Shown here: in pieces, positions 8,753 through 16,847 of the stretch
Position numbering within the stretch: position 1 is the stretch's first letter
Layout: each line of letters begins with the position of its first letter
Assembly: GCA_040902745.1 (NCBI GenBank)
Contig: JBBDWR010000029.1
Location: 62,001 to 126,000, forward strand
Source: JBBDWR01 sp040902745
Lineage (GTDB): Bacteria; Actinomycetota; UBA4738; HRBIN12
Direction: 5' to 3'
DNA: 64,000 bases
Position numbers and translations under genes: made by a program
Notes under the pieces: generated by a model
Told to the model about the DNA's origin: nothing
Databases searched by the model: none
Seen by the model: only the letters and a program-made list of their open reading frames with translations

Positions 8753-9358
8753 TCAGTCGAGTTCCTCGCCAAGCTTGTACCGGACGAACCGGCGCACGGC
8801 AACTTTCTCTCCCAGCTTGGCCGCCGTCTCGTCAACGAGCTGCCCGATCGTGAGGGAGTCGTCCTTGACGAACACCTGGTCGAGCAGGACGACATCTCTG
8901 TAGAACGCCTCAAGCTTGCCGTCGACGATCTTGGGGATCACGTTGTCGGGCTTGCCCAGCTCAGCGGCTTGCGCAGAATAGATCTCGCGCTCCTTGGCCA
9001 AGACGTCCTCGGGAACGTCTTCGCGAGAGCGGTATCGCGGAGCCATGCTCGCGATGTGGACCGCGAGGTCCTTGGCGAGCTGCTGGAACTGCTCGGTGTT
9101 GGCGACGAAGTCCGTCTCGGTGTTCACCTCGACGAGGACGCCGACGGTACCGTTGAAGTGCTGGTAGTTCGCGATCACTCCCTGCTCGGCGGCGCGGTCC
9201 GCGCGCTTGGCGACGCCGGCCAAGCCCTTCTCGCGTAGCAGTTGGGTCGCCTTCTCGGCATCGCCGCCCGCCGCGACGAGGGCCTTCTTCGCGTCCATCA
9301 TCCCGGCGCCGGTGGCATCGCGAAGCGTCTTGACCTGTGTGGCGGTGACGTCGCTCAT
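8753..9358 (-). CDS. tsf: Elongation factor Ts
   Basis: This 201-residue EF-Ts is the nucleotide exchange factor for EF-Tu. The N-terminal UBA-like module with KTLRDATGAGMMDAKKAL and the following LREKGLAGVAKRADRAA are canonical, and the core segment VEVNTETDFVANTEQFQQLA is intact. It is the short single-core form common in Gram-positive bacteria rather than the 280-residue proteobacterial type. Its ATG overlaps the rpsB stop by 4 bases. Confidence 0.97.
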   Translation of the reverse strand: MSDVTATQVKTLRDATGAGMMDAKKALVAAGGDAEKATQLLREKGLAGVAKRADRAAEQGVIANYQHFNGTVGVLVEVNTETDFVANTEQFQQLAKDLAVHIASMAPRYRSREDVPEDVLAKEREIYSAQAAELGKPDNVIPKIVDGKLEAFYRDVVLLDQVFVKDDSLTIGQLVDETAAKLGEKVAVRRFVRYKLGEELD

Positions 9359-10368
9359 ACCGTCGGCTCCTCCGTGCCCGAGGGCGCAGCCACCGCGGGC
9401 TCCTCGGGAGTAGTCGCGGGTTTTGGAGCGGACTTCGCGGCTGGCTTCGCGACCGAAGGTTTCGCGGCCGGCTTGGCGGCCGGCTTGGCTGCCGGCTTCG
9501 CCGTGGACTTGCCCGGGGCAGGCGGCTTCGCGGGTGCCGCCCTGACCTTCGCAGGCGCGGGCGTTGCTGATGGAGCCGCGTCCGTGGCGCTGGTCTCGGA
9601 GCCGGCCGGCTTCGCCGCGTCGGGCGTCGCTGCGGCCTCGGGTTCGATCTCGGGGCCGGTGGCCTTCGTGATCGCGCGCTCACGACCCTCCTGGCGTCCC
9701 TCGACGATCGCGTCGGCGATCACCCTGGTCACGAGGTTCACGGCACGGATCGCGTCGTCGTTGCCCGGGATCGCGTAGTCGACCTCGTCCGGGTCGCAGT
9801 TAGTGTCCACGATCGCGATCACCGGCAGACCGAGCTTTCGAGCTTCGGTGATCGCGATGTGCTCCTTCTTCGTATCGATGATGAACACCGCGTCAGGGAG
9901 TCGCTCGAGATCCTGGATCCCGCCGAGGTTGCGCTCCAGCTTGGCCATCTCGTGGCGCAGGCGGATCACTTCCTTCTTCGGCAGCGAGTCGAACGCGTCG
10001 GTGCGATCCATCTCACGGAGTTCCCGAAGGCGGATCAACCGCTTCGACACCGTCTGGAAGTTGGTGAGCATGCCCCCGAGCCAGCGCATCGTGACGAACG
10101 GCATGCCGGAGCGCCCAGCGTGCTCGTGGATCGGCTCGTGCGCCTGCTTCTTGGTTCCGATGAACAGCACGACGCCGTTGCGTGCGGCGAGGTCGCGGAC
10201 GAACGCATGTGCCTGCTCGAGGCCTTCGAGACTCTTCTCGAGGTCGATGATGTAGATGCCGGAGCGTTCCCCGTAGAGGAAGCGCTGCATCTTCGGGTTC
10301 CAGCGCCTGGTCTGGTGCCCGAAGTGCACGCCCGCCTCGAGGAGCTCCCGCCTCGTGACGACGGGCAT
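9355..10368 (-). CDS. rpsB: 30S ribosomal protein S2 with a long Ala/Lys/Pro tail
   Basis: Residues 1 to about 230 are standard S2 (RELLEAGVHFGHQTRRWNPK, FIGTKKQAHEPI, RWLGGMLTNFQTV, PVIAIVDTNCDPDEVDY). The remaining 100 or so residues are a disordered tail with repeated AKPA units (roughly 280-320) ending in an acidic EEP stretch. Similar tails occur in other high-GC actinobacteria, and rplS, rpsP and whiG of this window also carry low-complexity extensions. It is first in the rpsB-tsf-pyrH-frr-cdsA run, with a 170-base leader upstream. Confidence 0.96.
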   Translation of the reverse strand: MPVVTRRELLEAGVHFGHQTRRWNPKMQRFLYGERSGIYIIDLEKSLEGLEQAHAFVRDLAARNGVVLFIGTKKQAHEPIHEHAGRSGMPFVTMRWLGGMLTNFQTVSKRLIRLRELREMDRTDAFDSLPKKEVIRLRHEMAKLERNLGGIQDLERLPDAVFIIDTKKEHIAITEARKLGLPVIAIVDTNCDPDEVDYAIPGNDDAIRAVNLVTRVIADAIVEGRQEGRERAITKATGPEIEPEAAATPDAAKPAGSETSATDAAPSATPAPAKVRAAPAKPPAPGKSTAKPAAKPAAKPAAKPSVAKPAAKSAPKPATTPEEPAVAAPSGTEEPTV

Positions 10369-10539
10369 GATGCCTCCTTCGTGGTTTTTCGTGATGCCCT
10401 CGGCCCGGATCTTCCCGTCCCGGCCCGGCGTCTCCGCCGGGACCCCGGGATACGGTCCCCGGGCCTGTGGTGTACGCCGAAGCGCCGCGAGGGAGTCTAG
10501 CAGCGGGTTCGGGCTCTCCCCAGCCGCTCGCTCAAGGGG
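10369..10539 (-). other. Leader/intergenic region upstream of rpsB with GC-rich hairpins
   Basis: This 171-base gap between the upstream membrane-protein gene and rpsB holds no open frame. It contains a perfect 7-bp inverted repeat (CCCGGCG, 4-base loop, CGCCGGG) at 10424-10441. A second near-perfect 8-bp stem around CCCCGGGA and TCCCCGGG lies just upstream in the transcribed direction. Neither is followed by a T run. The hairpins could end upstream transcripts or form an autoregulatory leader for S2; the sequence does not decide between these. Confidence 0.4.
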
Positions 10540-11484
10540 TCAGCCCCGGGAGCGGCGCTGCCCGACGTCCGGAACCGGCAACCCCGGTTCGGCGAAGAGA
10601 TAGCGATAGCAATAGACGGCGAGGAACCCGACGTGCACGACGTTGACGCCGAGCACACCGATCCACGTGGCGACTCCGGGATTTGCGTCCACCCGGCCGA
10701 GGCCGGGCACGAGCAGCGGGGAGATGAACGCGAAGAGGGAGTATGCGAACGCCAGCACGAGGTTCTGGGACCCGGGAACGCGAGCCGCGGAGAACGTCCG
10801 GCGGAGGGCGAGGCCGATACCCCTGGGATGCTCCACGCCGACGACCGGACCATAGGACAGGAAGAAGACGGAACCGACGAGCAGGAGCAGGGACACCGCG
10901 ATCCCAAGCCCGAACCCGCCCACGATGTTGATGATCAACGTGGCGGTGAACGCCAAGATCCCGATCGCCAAGGTGACGGGGATCGCACGGACGCCCGCAC
11001 GCAGACCGGCGCCGGAAACGCGGCCGTATCGGATCTGCTCGACGACGAGTCCCGCCAGCAACGCGGTCACCACGGCGCGGACCGCGATGAGGACGGGGGC
11101 CGCGAGAGAACCGCCGCGCACACCGAACGTCTGGTTCGCCGCAACGATATCGGCGCTGACGCCGATCGACGGCAGCGAAAGGTAGCCCGCGAGGTTCCCG
11201 ATCAACGGGACCGACCCGAGGAGTTGCAGGACAACCCACACGAGGAAGGGGACCACGAGCGCTGTGCCGAGCAGGACGGGCGAGGAACAGACCGCGAGCA
11301 GGCCCCGGGCGAACGATTGGCGCAGCGAGGGATAGGGAGATTGGGCGGGGGCTGCGACCGCACCGCGTCCGAGCAAACCACCCAGCACCCCCGCCGACCG
11401 TTGCCGAACCGGTTGCGGCGATGGCGAGGGCGACCGTGCTGGGGCTCGGTAGTCGGCCCGGCGCTTCTTCTTCGCGTTACTCAC
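10540..11484 (-). CDS. Hypothetical polytopic membrane protein
   Basis: This is a 314-residue protein of unrecognised family. A basic, Pro/Ser-rich N-terminal 55 residues precede about five or six hydrophobic segments (LLGTALVVPFLVWVVLQLL, a stretch near 115-140, IPVTLAIGILAFTATLIINI, GIAVSLLLLVGSVFFLSYG, a segment near 255-275 and a final one near 285-300). The segment VVGVEHPRGIGLALRRTFSAAR between helices resembles the cytoplasmic loops of small EI24- or DUF-type membrane proteins, but no motif allows a function. It overlaps the upstream PQQ-propeller gene by 4 bases, so the two are likely made together and may act together at the membrane. Confidence 0.8.
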   Translation of the reverse strand: MSNAKKKRRADYRAPARSPSPSPQPVRQRSAGVLGGLLGRGAVAAPAQSPYPSLRQSFARGLLAVCSSPVLLGTALVVPFLVWVVLQLLGSVPLIGNLAGYLSLPSIGVSADIVAANQTFGVRGGSLAAPVLIAVRAVVTALLAGLVVEQIRYGRVSGAGLRAGVRAIPVTLAIGILAFTATLIINIVGGFGLGIAVSLLLLVGSVFFLSYGPVVGVEHPRGIGLALRRTFSAARVPGSQNLVLAFAYSLFAFISPLLVPGLGRVDANPGVATWIGVLGVNVVHVGFLAVYCYRYLFAEPGLPVPDVGQRRSRG

Positions 11485-12923
11485 TCGTCCGCGTCCCCTT
11501 CGTCGTCCGAGGTCCCATCCTCAGCGGACCCGCGTGATGCGTCGTCGGCTACCGGCGACGGCGCGATCCGAGACGCGACCAAACGCAGGGGAACGAACAG
11601 AACAAGGGCGACGATCGCCGCCGCCCCCAACCAGCCGAGCACGAGCGCCGATCCCTGGAGCTCGGATGGTGACACGATCGCTGACAAAGAAGCGTCTGGA
11701 TCGTGCTCGAAAGCGACGACTCCCGACCCTTCAGCCGCTCGTGTGACGACGAGCAGGTCCTCCGATAGTGCGATGGGCCCGAGTTCGTCTCCGGCGTCGC
11801 TCTCCCAAGCCAACAGGCCGGTGTCTCGATCGATCGCAGCCAGTCGTCCGTCGATCAACCCGACGACCACGGCCTGGCCGGAAACCACGGGAGCGCTGAA
11901 CCGGATCCCCGAGTTGAGCGCGTAACTCCACTCGACCTGGCCCGTGTTCGTGTCAAGTCGATGCAACCCTCCGGTGTCGTCGCCGAGGTAGACCGCTCCG
12001 TCGGCGGCTGCCGGCGAGGTGAGCAGGCCGAAGGATCGGAATCCCGCGCTCGTGCTCCATCGTTGCGCGCCATCGGCGAGAGAAAGCGCATGGACCACTC
12101 GATCGAACGCTCCGAAGAACACCGCCCCGTCGGCGATCGTGGGAACGGTGGTGAACGGATTCGGTGCGGTCACCGGCGGAGCAACGCTCCAGAGCACTGC
12201 TCCCGTCGCGAGATCGTAGGCCGCCACCGTTGGCTGGACCTCGTCAGCCTGCTGAAAGGACAGAACCACCTTGCCGTTGGCGACGGCAGGCGAGCGCAGG
12301 ACCTCTCCTCCAACGTCGACCGGTTCGTTCCAGACCGGCTTGCCGGTGGCTGCGTCGAGCGCCGCGAGCACGCCGGTGTCGTCGCCCACGATGAGCGTGT
12401 CACCGTGCGCCACGGGCGGTGCCTCTGCAACGCCCTCAAGGACTGCGTCCGTGCTCCAGACCTCTTCTTGCGTCTCGATGTCGATGGCGACGACCGTCGA
12501 TCGCTCCCGGTCGTCGCTCCCGGTCGCCTCGGGTGTCGGTGTCGCCTCGGGATCCTCCAGACCACCTCCCTCGGTGTACACGAAGAGATCACGGTCGCCG
12601 TGGACGACCGCGCCGGACACGGGCGAACCCTCGGCCCGCGGAACGCCCCACTCGGGCGCTCCCGTCGCAAGGTCGATGCCGTAGACGGACTTCGGCCCGA
12701 CGACGATCACGACATCTCCGGCTATCACCGGGGCGGAGGCGCCTCGCTGCTCCACGCGTTCGACGTCGAAGTGCCAGGCCTCCCGATACGGTGGCTCCGG
12801 TCCAGTCCCCGAGCCGCTGTGTGCCCCGTCCTTCTGGAACTGGGGCCACGAGGAGGACTGTTGCGCGCTCGCCGCGCCAGTGAGCGCGATCAGGACGACC
12901 AACCCCGCGCCGAGGATCGACAC
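11481..12923 (-). CDS. Extracytoplasmic PQQ-type beta-propeller protein with C-terminal membrane anchor
   Basis: This is a protein of about 480 residues with an N-terminal hydrophobic signal (GAGLVVLIALTGAASAQ) and repeated blades of the PQQ/BamB kind (DLATGAPEWG, DAATGKPVWNEPV, DLATGAVLWSVA, DTNTGQVEWSYA, DRDTGLLAWESD). A single C-terminal helix follows (VLGWLGAAAIVALVLFVPLRLV) with an acidic tail. The PQQ-enzyme catalytic residues are not evident, so a scaffold or binding role is more likely than a dehydrogenase. The GTG at 12923 leaves the signal without a basic n-region. In-frame codons upstream read KRTASTYARPWLARATRP but offer only a CTG, so the start is uncertain. It is coupled to the membrane protein that follows. 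Confidence 0.85.
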   Translation of the reverse strand: MSILGAGLVVLIALTGAASAQQSSSWPQFQKDGAHSGSGTGPEPPYREAWHFDVERVEQRGASAPVIAGDVVIVVGPKSVYGIDLATGAPEWGVPRAEGSPVSGAVVHGDRDLFVYTEGGGLEDPEATPTPEATGSDDRERSTVVAIDIETQEEVWSTDAVLEGVAEAPPVAHGDTLIVGDDTGVLAALDAATGKPVWNEPVDVGGEVLRSPAVANGKVVLSFQQADEVQPTVAAYDLATGAVLWSVAPPVTAPNPFTTVPTIADGAVFFGAFDRVVHALSLADGAQRWSTSAGFRSFGLLTSPAAADGAVYLGDDTGGLHRLDTNTGQVEWSYALNSGIRFSAPVVSGQAVVVGLIDGRLAAIDRDTGLLAWESDAGDELGPIALSEDLLVVTRAAEGSGVVAFEHDPDASLSAIVSPSELQGSALVLGWLGAAAIVALVLFVPLRLVASRIAPSPVADDASRGSAEDGTSDDEGDADE

Positions 12924-13005
12924 GACCGGTCGGGTCGCTCGGGCCAGCCAAGGCCGAGCATATGTGGAGGCTGTTCGCTTCAGGGTGGAGCATCTCCCGC
13001 TCGGG

Positions 13006-13575
13006 TCAGGCGGACCATCCTACCGGGGCATCGGAGAAGCGAACGCCGAGCTGCGGCTCCTGTGTGATCGGTGCCAGATGCACGAGCCCCTCGAGCGAGA
13101 GGCGGCCGAAAACCGTGAGCGGATCCACGTAGGCCCCTGCGTGTTTCACGCCCAGATGCACGTGCGGGATGGTTGCCCCGGGATGACCGATTCCCGTGAC
13201 CCCGAGCGGCTGACCCTCGAAGACGACGTCTCCCACGCGCACCGATGTCGCTCCCACCCATGATGCCGTGGACTCCCACCCACCGCCGTGGGAGACGGAG
13301 ATGAACAGCTGCCCGGCGATGAGACCCGAGAACTTCACCGTGCCCGGTGAAGGCGCCACCAGCGCGGTGCCCGGGGCTGCGGCGACGTCGATGCCGCGAT
13401 GCCCGCTACCGAAGGGCGAATCGGGAGCATCGAACGGTCGGATCACCGCGCCGACGACGGGCCACGTCCAGTCGCCGGGTACGGAGGCGTCAGCCGGACG
13501 AGCGCCCAGAACCGAGACCGCGACGATCAAGATCGTCGCGACTCCCGATGCGATCGGAGACAGACGGCGGGTCAT
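13006..13575 (-). CDS. Secreted M23 (LytM/lysostaphin-type) metallopeptidase-domain protein
   Basis: This 189-residue secreted protein has a signal peptide (about 1-30, ending ARPADAS) and a single M23 domain. The zinc ligands are visible as HRGID (H59, D63) and the HVH of IPHVHLG (H138, H140). This is the compact peptidoglycan hydrolase fold without extra domains. An M23 gene between whiG and rpsB is also seen in Streptomyces-type arrangements, so the location supports the assignment. It may cleave peptidoglycan cross-bridges or regulate an amidase; the zinc residues favour an active enzyme. Confidence 0.92.
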   Translation of the reverse strand: MTRRLSPIASGVATILIVAVSVLGARPADASVPGDWTWPVVGAVIRPFDAPDSPFGSGHRGIDVAAAPGTALVAPSPGTVKFSGLIAGQLFISVSHGGGWESTASWVGATSVRVGDVVFEGQPLGVTGIGHPGATIPHVHLGVKHAGAYVDPLTVFGRLSLEGLVHLAPITQEPQLGVRFSDAPVGWSA

Positions 13576-13665
13576 CGATCCCGACGCTACGCGGCGGAGG
13601 GGGCAGATTCCGTGCTCGATGTCACGATCGGCCGAACCCTGACGAGAGATCCTCGGATGGGAGGG

Positions 13666-14652
13666 CTACTCGTCGTCCTGGAACTGGAGCCGAAGGCCGC
13701 CGACGGCCTTCGTGTGGATCTGACACACGCGCGACTCGGTAACGCCGAGGATCTCGCCGATCTCCGCTAGCGTGAGGCCCTCGAAGTAATACAGCGTGAC
13801 GACGATCTTCTCTCGCTCGGAGAGGTTGTTGATCGCGTGGGCGAGCAGTCCGCGGGTCTCGTGACTCTCCATGCCGGCAGCGGGATCGACGCCCTTATCG
13901 GCCAGCGTGTCGAGCAACGACACCTTCTCCCCTCGATCCGCTCCGACGGACACCATCTCGTCGAGAGCGAGCACTGAGACGAACGAGATCTGATTCACGA
14001 CGTCGTGCAACTCCGACAAGGTGATCCCCAGGCGATCGGACAGTTCATCCTCGGACGGCGCACGTTTCATCATCGTCTCGAGATCGCTGTAGGCCTTCTC
14101 GATCTCCCGCGCCTTGAAACGAACCGACCGCGGCACCCAGTCCATCGCGCGGAGCTCGTCGATGATCGCGCCGCGGATCCGAGGGATCGCGTACGTCTCG
14201 AACTTGTTGCCGCGTCCCGGCTCGAACTTCAGCAAACCGTCGATCAACCCGAACATGCCGTAGCTCACGAGATCGGCCTGCTCGACACTTGCCGGAAGAC
14301 CCGTGGCGACCTTGCTCGCCACGTACTTCACGAGCGGGGCGTAGTGCAGGATCAGTCGCTCGCGCGCATCGTGGGAGCCGCTGGACTTGTACTCCTGCCA
14401 CAGAGCCGCGAGCTCATCGCTGTTCTTCTCGACCGGCCCCTTACCCGAGGGCGCCGGCGCCGCTTGCTTCGCCGTTCGGGAAGCGGTCTTCGTCGCGGTC
14501 TTGCTCGTCGACTTGGTCTTTGACGATGTCTTCGATGTGGACTTCGTCGCAGTCTTCGCGGCAGCCTTCTTCGTGGTGGCCTTCTTCACGACCGCCTTCG
14601 TCTTCTTCGCGGTCGGCGTCGGTTGATCGGGCGTCCTGGTCGCTCTCGCCAT
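13666..14652 (-). CDS. whiG: FliA/WhiG-family RNA polymerase sigma factor with Lys/Ala/Thr-rich N-terminal arm
   Basis: The last 250 residues form a sigma-28-type factor: region 2 (LILHYAPLVKYVASKV, LVSYGMFGLIDGLLKFEPGR, FETYAIPRIRGAIIDELRAMDWVPRSVR in parts), region 3 and region 4 (NNLSEREKIVVTLYYFEGL, then an HTH with LGVTESRVCQIHTKAV). The first 78 residues are a histone-H1-like arm of repeated KK, TK and SKT units absent from ordinary WhiG. Its place beside rpsB and dprA matches whiG of sporulating actinobacteria, though no sporulation or flagellar genes are seen here. The start overlaps the xerC stop by one base (TGATG). Confidence 0.93.
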   Translation of the reverse strand: MARATRTPDQPTPTAKKTKAVVKKATTKKAAAKTATKSTSKTSSKTKSTSKTATKTASRTAKQAAPAPSGKGPVEKNSDELAALWQEYKSSGSHDARERLILHYAPLVKYVASKVATGLPASVEQADLVSYGMFGLIDGLLKFEPGRGNKFETYAIPRIRGAIIDELRAMDWVPRSVRFKAREIEKAYSDLETMMKRAPSEDELSDRLGITLSELHDVVNQISFVSVLALDEMVSVGADRGEKVSLLDTLADKGVDPAAGMESHETRGLLAHAINNLSEREKIVVTLYYFEGLTLAEIGEILGVTESRVCQIHTKAVGGLRLQFQDDE

Positions 14653-15596
14653 CAGGCCCTCGGATGGCTCTGTCGATACGCCGTCCGCAGCCGCTCGCGC
14701 GAGACGTGCGTATACCGCTGCGTCGTGGCCACGCTCGCATGGCCGAGGAGTTCTTGTACGGCCCGGATGTCCGCTCCTCCTTCGAGCAGGTGGGTCGCGA
14801 ACGAATGCCGCAGCGTGTGCGGTGTCACTCGGCGTCCCGACAGTGTTCGTCCAGCATATTCGGCCACGATCGTTCGGATGTCTCGTTCGGTCATCGGCTT
14901 GCGCCGCCGGTTGATGAAGAGCGCCGACCCAATCGCCTTCTCGGGCAGCAGGCGTGCCCGGGCCTCACGAACATAGCGCTCCAGCGCATCGACAGCGTAC
15001 TCGGAAAGAGGGATCTCTCGCTCCTTCGAGCCCTTGCCGAGCACGTTGACGCGCCCACGGTCCAGGTCCACGCGCTCCAACGTCAGCCCCGCCAGCTCTC
15101 CGACCCGCAGGCCCGATCCGTACAGCACCTCGAGGATCGCTCGGTCGCGAAGAGAAACCGCCTCGGCGATCGGATCGCCGGTGGAGTCCTGGTCCGCTCC
15201 CGCGGCCTCGACGAGCTCTTCCGCCTCCTTCGCGCGGAGCACGCCCGGCAACCGCGAGGACACCTTGGGACGCCCGAGCATCGCCGCCGGATCCACCTGC
15301 ACCTCGCCTCTCGCCTCCGCCCACCGGTAGAAGGTATGGATCGCCCCCACCCGTCGGGCGATCGTCGCTCGGGCGTACCCGCGGGTCGCCTGCTGCGCGA
15401 GGAATCGGCGGAGCCGCTCGTGGTCGGCTCGCGCCAGCGATCCGTTCGCGCGACCCAGGAACACCGCGAGCTGCGTGAGATCGCGTCGATACGCGGCAAC
15501 GGTGTTCGGAGAAAGGTGACGCTCGAGCGCCAGGTGGTCGCAGAAGCGACCGATCAGGTCGGCCTCGGCGCGGGGAAGGTCGGTTGCCGTCGGCAC
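14652..15596 (-). CDS. xerC: Tyrosine recombinase XerC
   Basis: This 314-residue tyrosine recombinase has an N-terminal SAM-like domain (RHLSPNTVAAYRRDL) and a catalytic domain holding all expected residues: R164 (GSGLRVGEL), K188, H260 and R263 (HTLRHSFATHLLEGG), H286 (LLGHASVATTQ) and nucleophile Y295. It is a chromosome dimer-resolution type enzyme. The fixed position between dprA and whiG argues for housekeeping XerC rather than a phage integrase. A 107-base gap without a gene separates it from dprA. Confidence 0.94.
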   Translation of the reverse strand: MPTATDLPRAEADLIGRFCDHLALERHLSPNTVAAYRRDLTQLAVFLGRANGSLARADHERLRRFLAQQATRGYARATIARRVGAIHTFYRWAEARGEVQVDPAAMLGRPKVSSRLPGVLRAKEAEELVEAAGADQDSTGDPIAEAVSLRDRAILEVLYGSGLRVGELAGLTLERVDLDRGRVNVLGKGSKEREIPLSEYAVDALERYVREARARLLPEKAIGSALFINRRRKPMTERDIRTIVAEYAGRTLSGRRVTPHTLRHSFATHLLEGGADIRAVQELLGHASVATTQRYTHVSRERLRTAYRQSHPRA

Positions 15597-15703
15597 GAAA
15601 CTCTCTTCCGGGTCGGGGCGGGTCCCGTGTGGGTTGTATCAGCGGCCGGTACCTCGTTCAAGCGACACGCCGGATCGACCATAGGGGACGTGCTCCCGAA
15701 GGG

Positions 15704-16837
15704 CTATCGGGGTTCGAGGGCGGACGCGTCCAGACTTCGGCGGAACCGCCCCCCGTCGCTGCGCACCAATCCACGGAGCTCGAGACGCAGCAAGCAGGCC
15801 AGGGTGTCGGGAAGAGTCAGGCCGGCACCGTCGGCGACGTGTTCGGGGAGCACACCGTCACCGACGGCGTCGAGTACCCGAGCCTCGATCGGATCGACAC
15901 CGCCGCGCAGCGCCGCGCGGCGAGCAGCGATCGCCGCTTCGTCGAAGGGGATGTCCGCCGCCTCACAGACGTCGCGGGCATGTCGCACCGGGCGCGCACC
16001 TTCGTCCAGCAACGCGAACGTCGCCGCCGACTGTGGGTTGACGACCGAACCGGGCACCGCCAACACCGCTCGACCCAGATCGGCCGCATGACCGGCGGTG
16101 ATCAGCGAGCCGCTACGCTCCGCGCCTTCGACCACGACCACCGCGCTCGCGAGGGCGGCCACGATCCGGTTGCGCGCCGGGAATCGGTATCTGTCCGCTG
16201 GAACGCCGGGGGCGCACTCGCTGAGGATCGATCCGCAGTCGGCGACCTTGCGAAGGAGCGAACCGCGCCAACCACCATGGCGTGCACCGATCCCTTCGGC
16301 GAGCACGGCGACCGTCGGGCCCCCCGCGGTGAGCGCCCCTCGGTGAGCGGCACGGTCGATGCCCTGGGCTGCGCCGCTAGCGACCCAGACGCCGCCGGCA
16401 GCGAGTGCGGCTCCGAGCGACTCCGCCACATCGCAACCGGTGTCCGTGGGCCGGCGCGATCCGACGATAGCCACGCGTTGCGTTCCGGGCGCGAGGACAC
16501 GGCCCTGGACGAACAGCACCGCGGGAGGGTCCGCGAGGTCCAGCAACCGCGGATCGAACTCCTCGTCACCGGGGAGCGCCACGCGGGCGCCGCAGGCAGC
16601 GACCCGGTCGAGGAGCTCCTCGCCGTCCACCGTGTTCGCGATGCCGCGATCGGCAGGTCCGGAAACCTTGCCCGTCCGAACAGCCGCAAGGCACGACTGC
16701 GCCGATCCGAGCTGCCACGCGATCTCGCGCAGCCTGCGAGGGCGCACCGAACGCAGCGCCGCAAGCACGACGACCGCCGGCCGCTCGTCCTCACCCCGGC
16801 CGAATCCGACCGGCCAGCCTCGCGGTAGGTCGGTCAC
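15704..16837 (-). CDS. dprA: DNA-processing protein DprA
   Basis: This 377-residue DprA/Smf binds single-stranded DNA and loads RecA. The Rossmann-like core shows VAIVGSRRPTDTG, VASGAAQGIDRAAHRGAL, AVLAEGI, FPARNRIVAALASAVVVVEG and SGSLITAGHAADLGRAVLAV, followed by a C-terminal winged-helix-like domain (LDAVGDGVLPEHVADGAGL). The GTG at 16837 is chosen because it lies 10 bases after the comM stop; the longer upstream frame encodes no family residues. DprA beside comM and yraN is standard in actinobacteria whether or not the species is naturally transformable. Confidence 0.94.
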   Translation of the reverse strand: MTDLPRGWPVGFGRGEDERPAVVVLAALRSVRPRRLREIAWQLGSAQSCLAAVRTGKVSGPADRGIANTVDGEELLDRVAACGARVALPGDEEFDPRLLDLADPPAVLFVQGRVLAPGTQRVAIVGSRRPTDTGCDVAESLGAALAAGGVWVASGAAQGIDRAAHRGALTAGGPTVAVLAEGIGARHGGWRGSLLRKVADCGSILSECAPGVPADRYRFPARNRIVAALASAVVVVEGAERSGSLITAGHAADLGRAVLAVPGSVVNPQSAATFALLDEGARPVRHARDVCEAADIPFDEAAIAARRAALRGGVDPIEARVLDAVGDGVLPEHVADGAGLTLPDTLACLLRLELRGLVRSDGGRFRRSLDASALEPR

Positions 16838-16847
16838 CCGCCGCCGC

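Noticed and set aside
14652..15596. Phage or island integrase
   Set aside because: The tyrosine recombinase is in the conserved dprA-xerC-whiG order and has XerC length and motifs, so it is housekeeping.
14289..16091. Long plus-strand open frame opposite whiG, xerC and dprA
   Set aside because: Composition is Arg/Ser-rich and motif-free, and all three genes on the minus strand are conserved; it is a codon-bias shadow.
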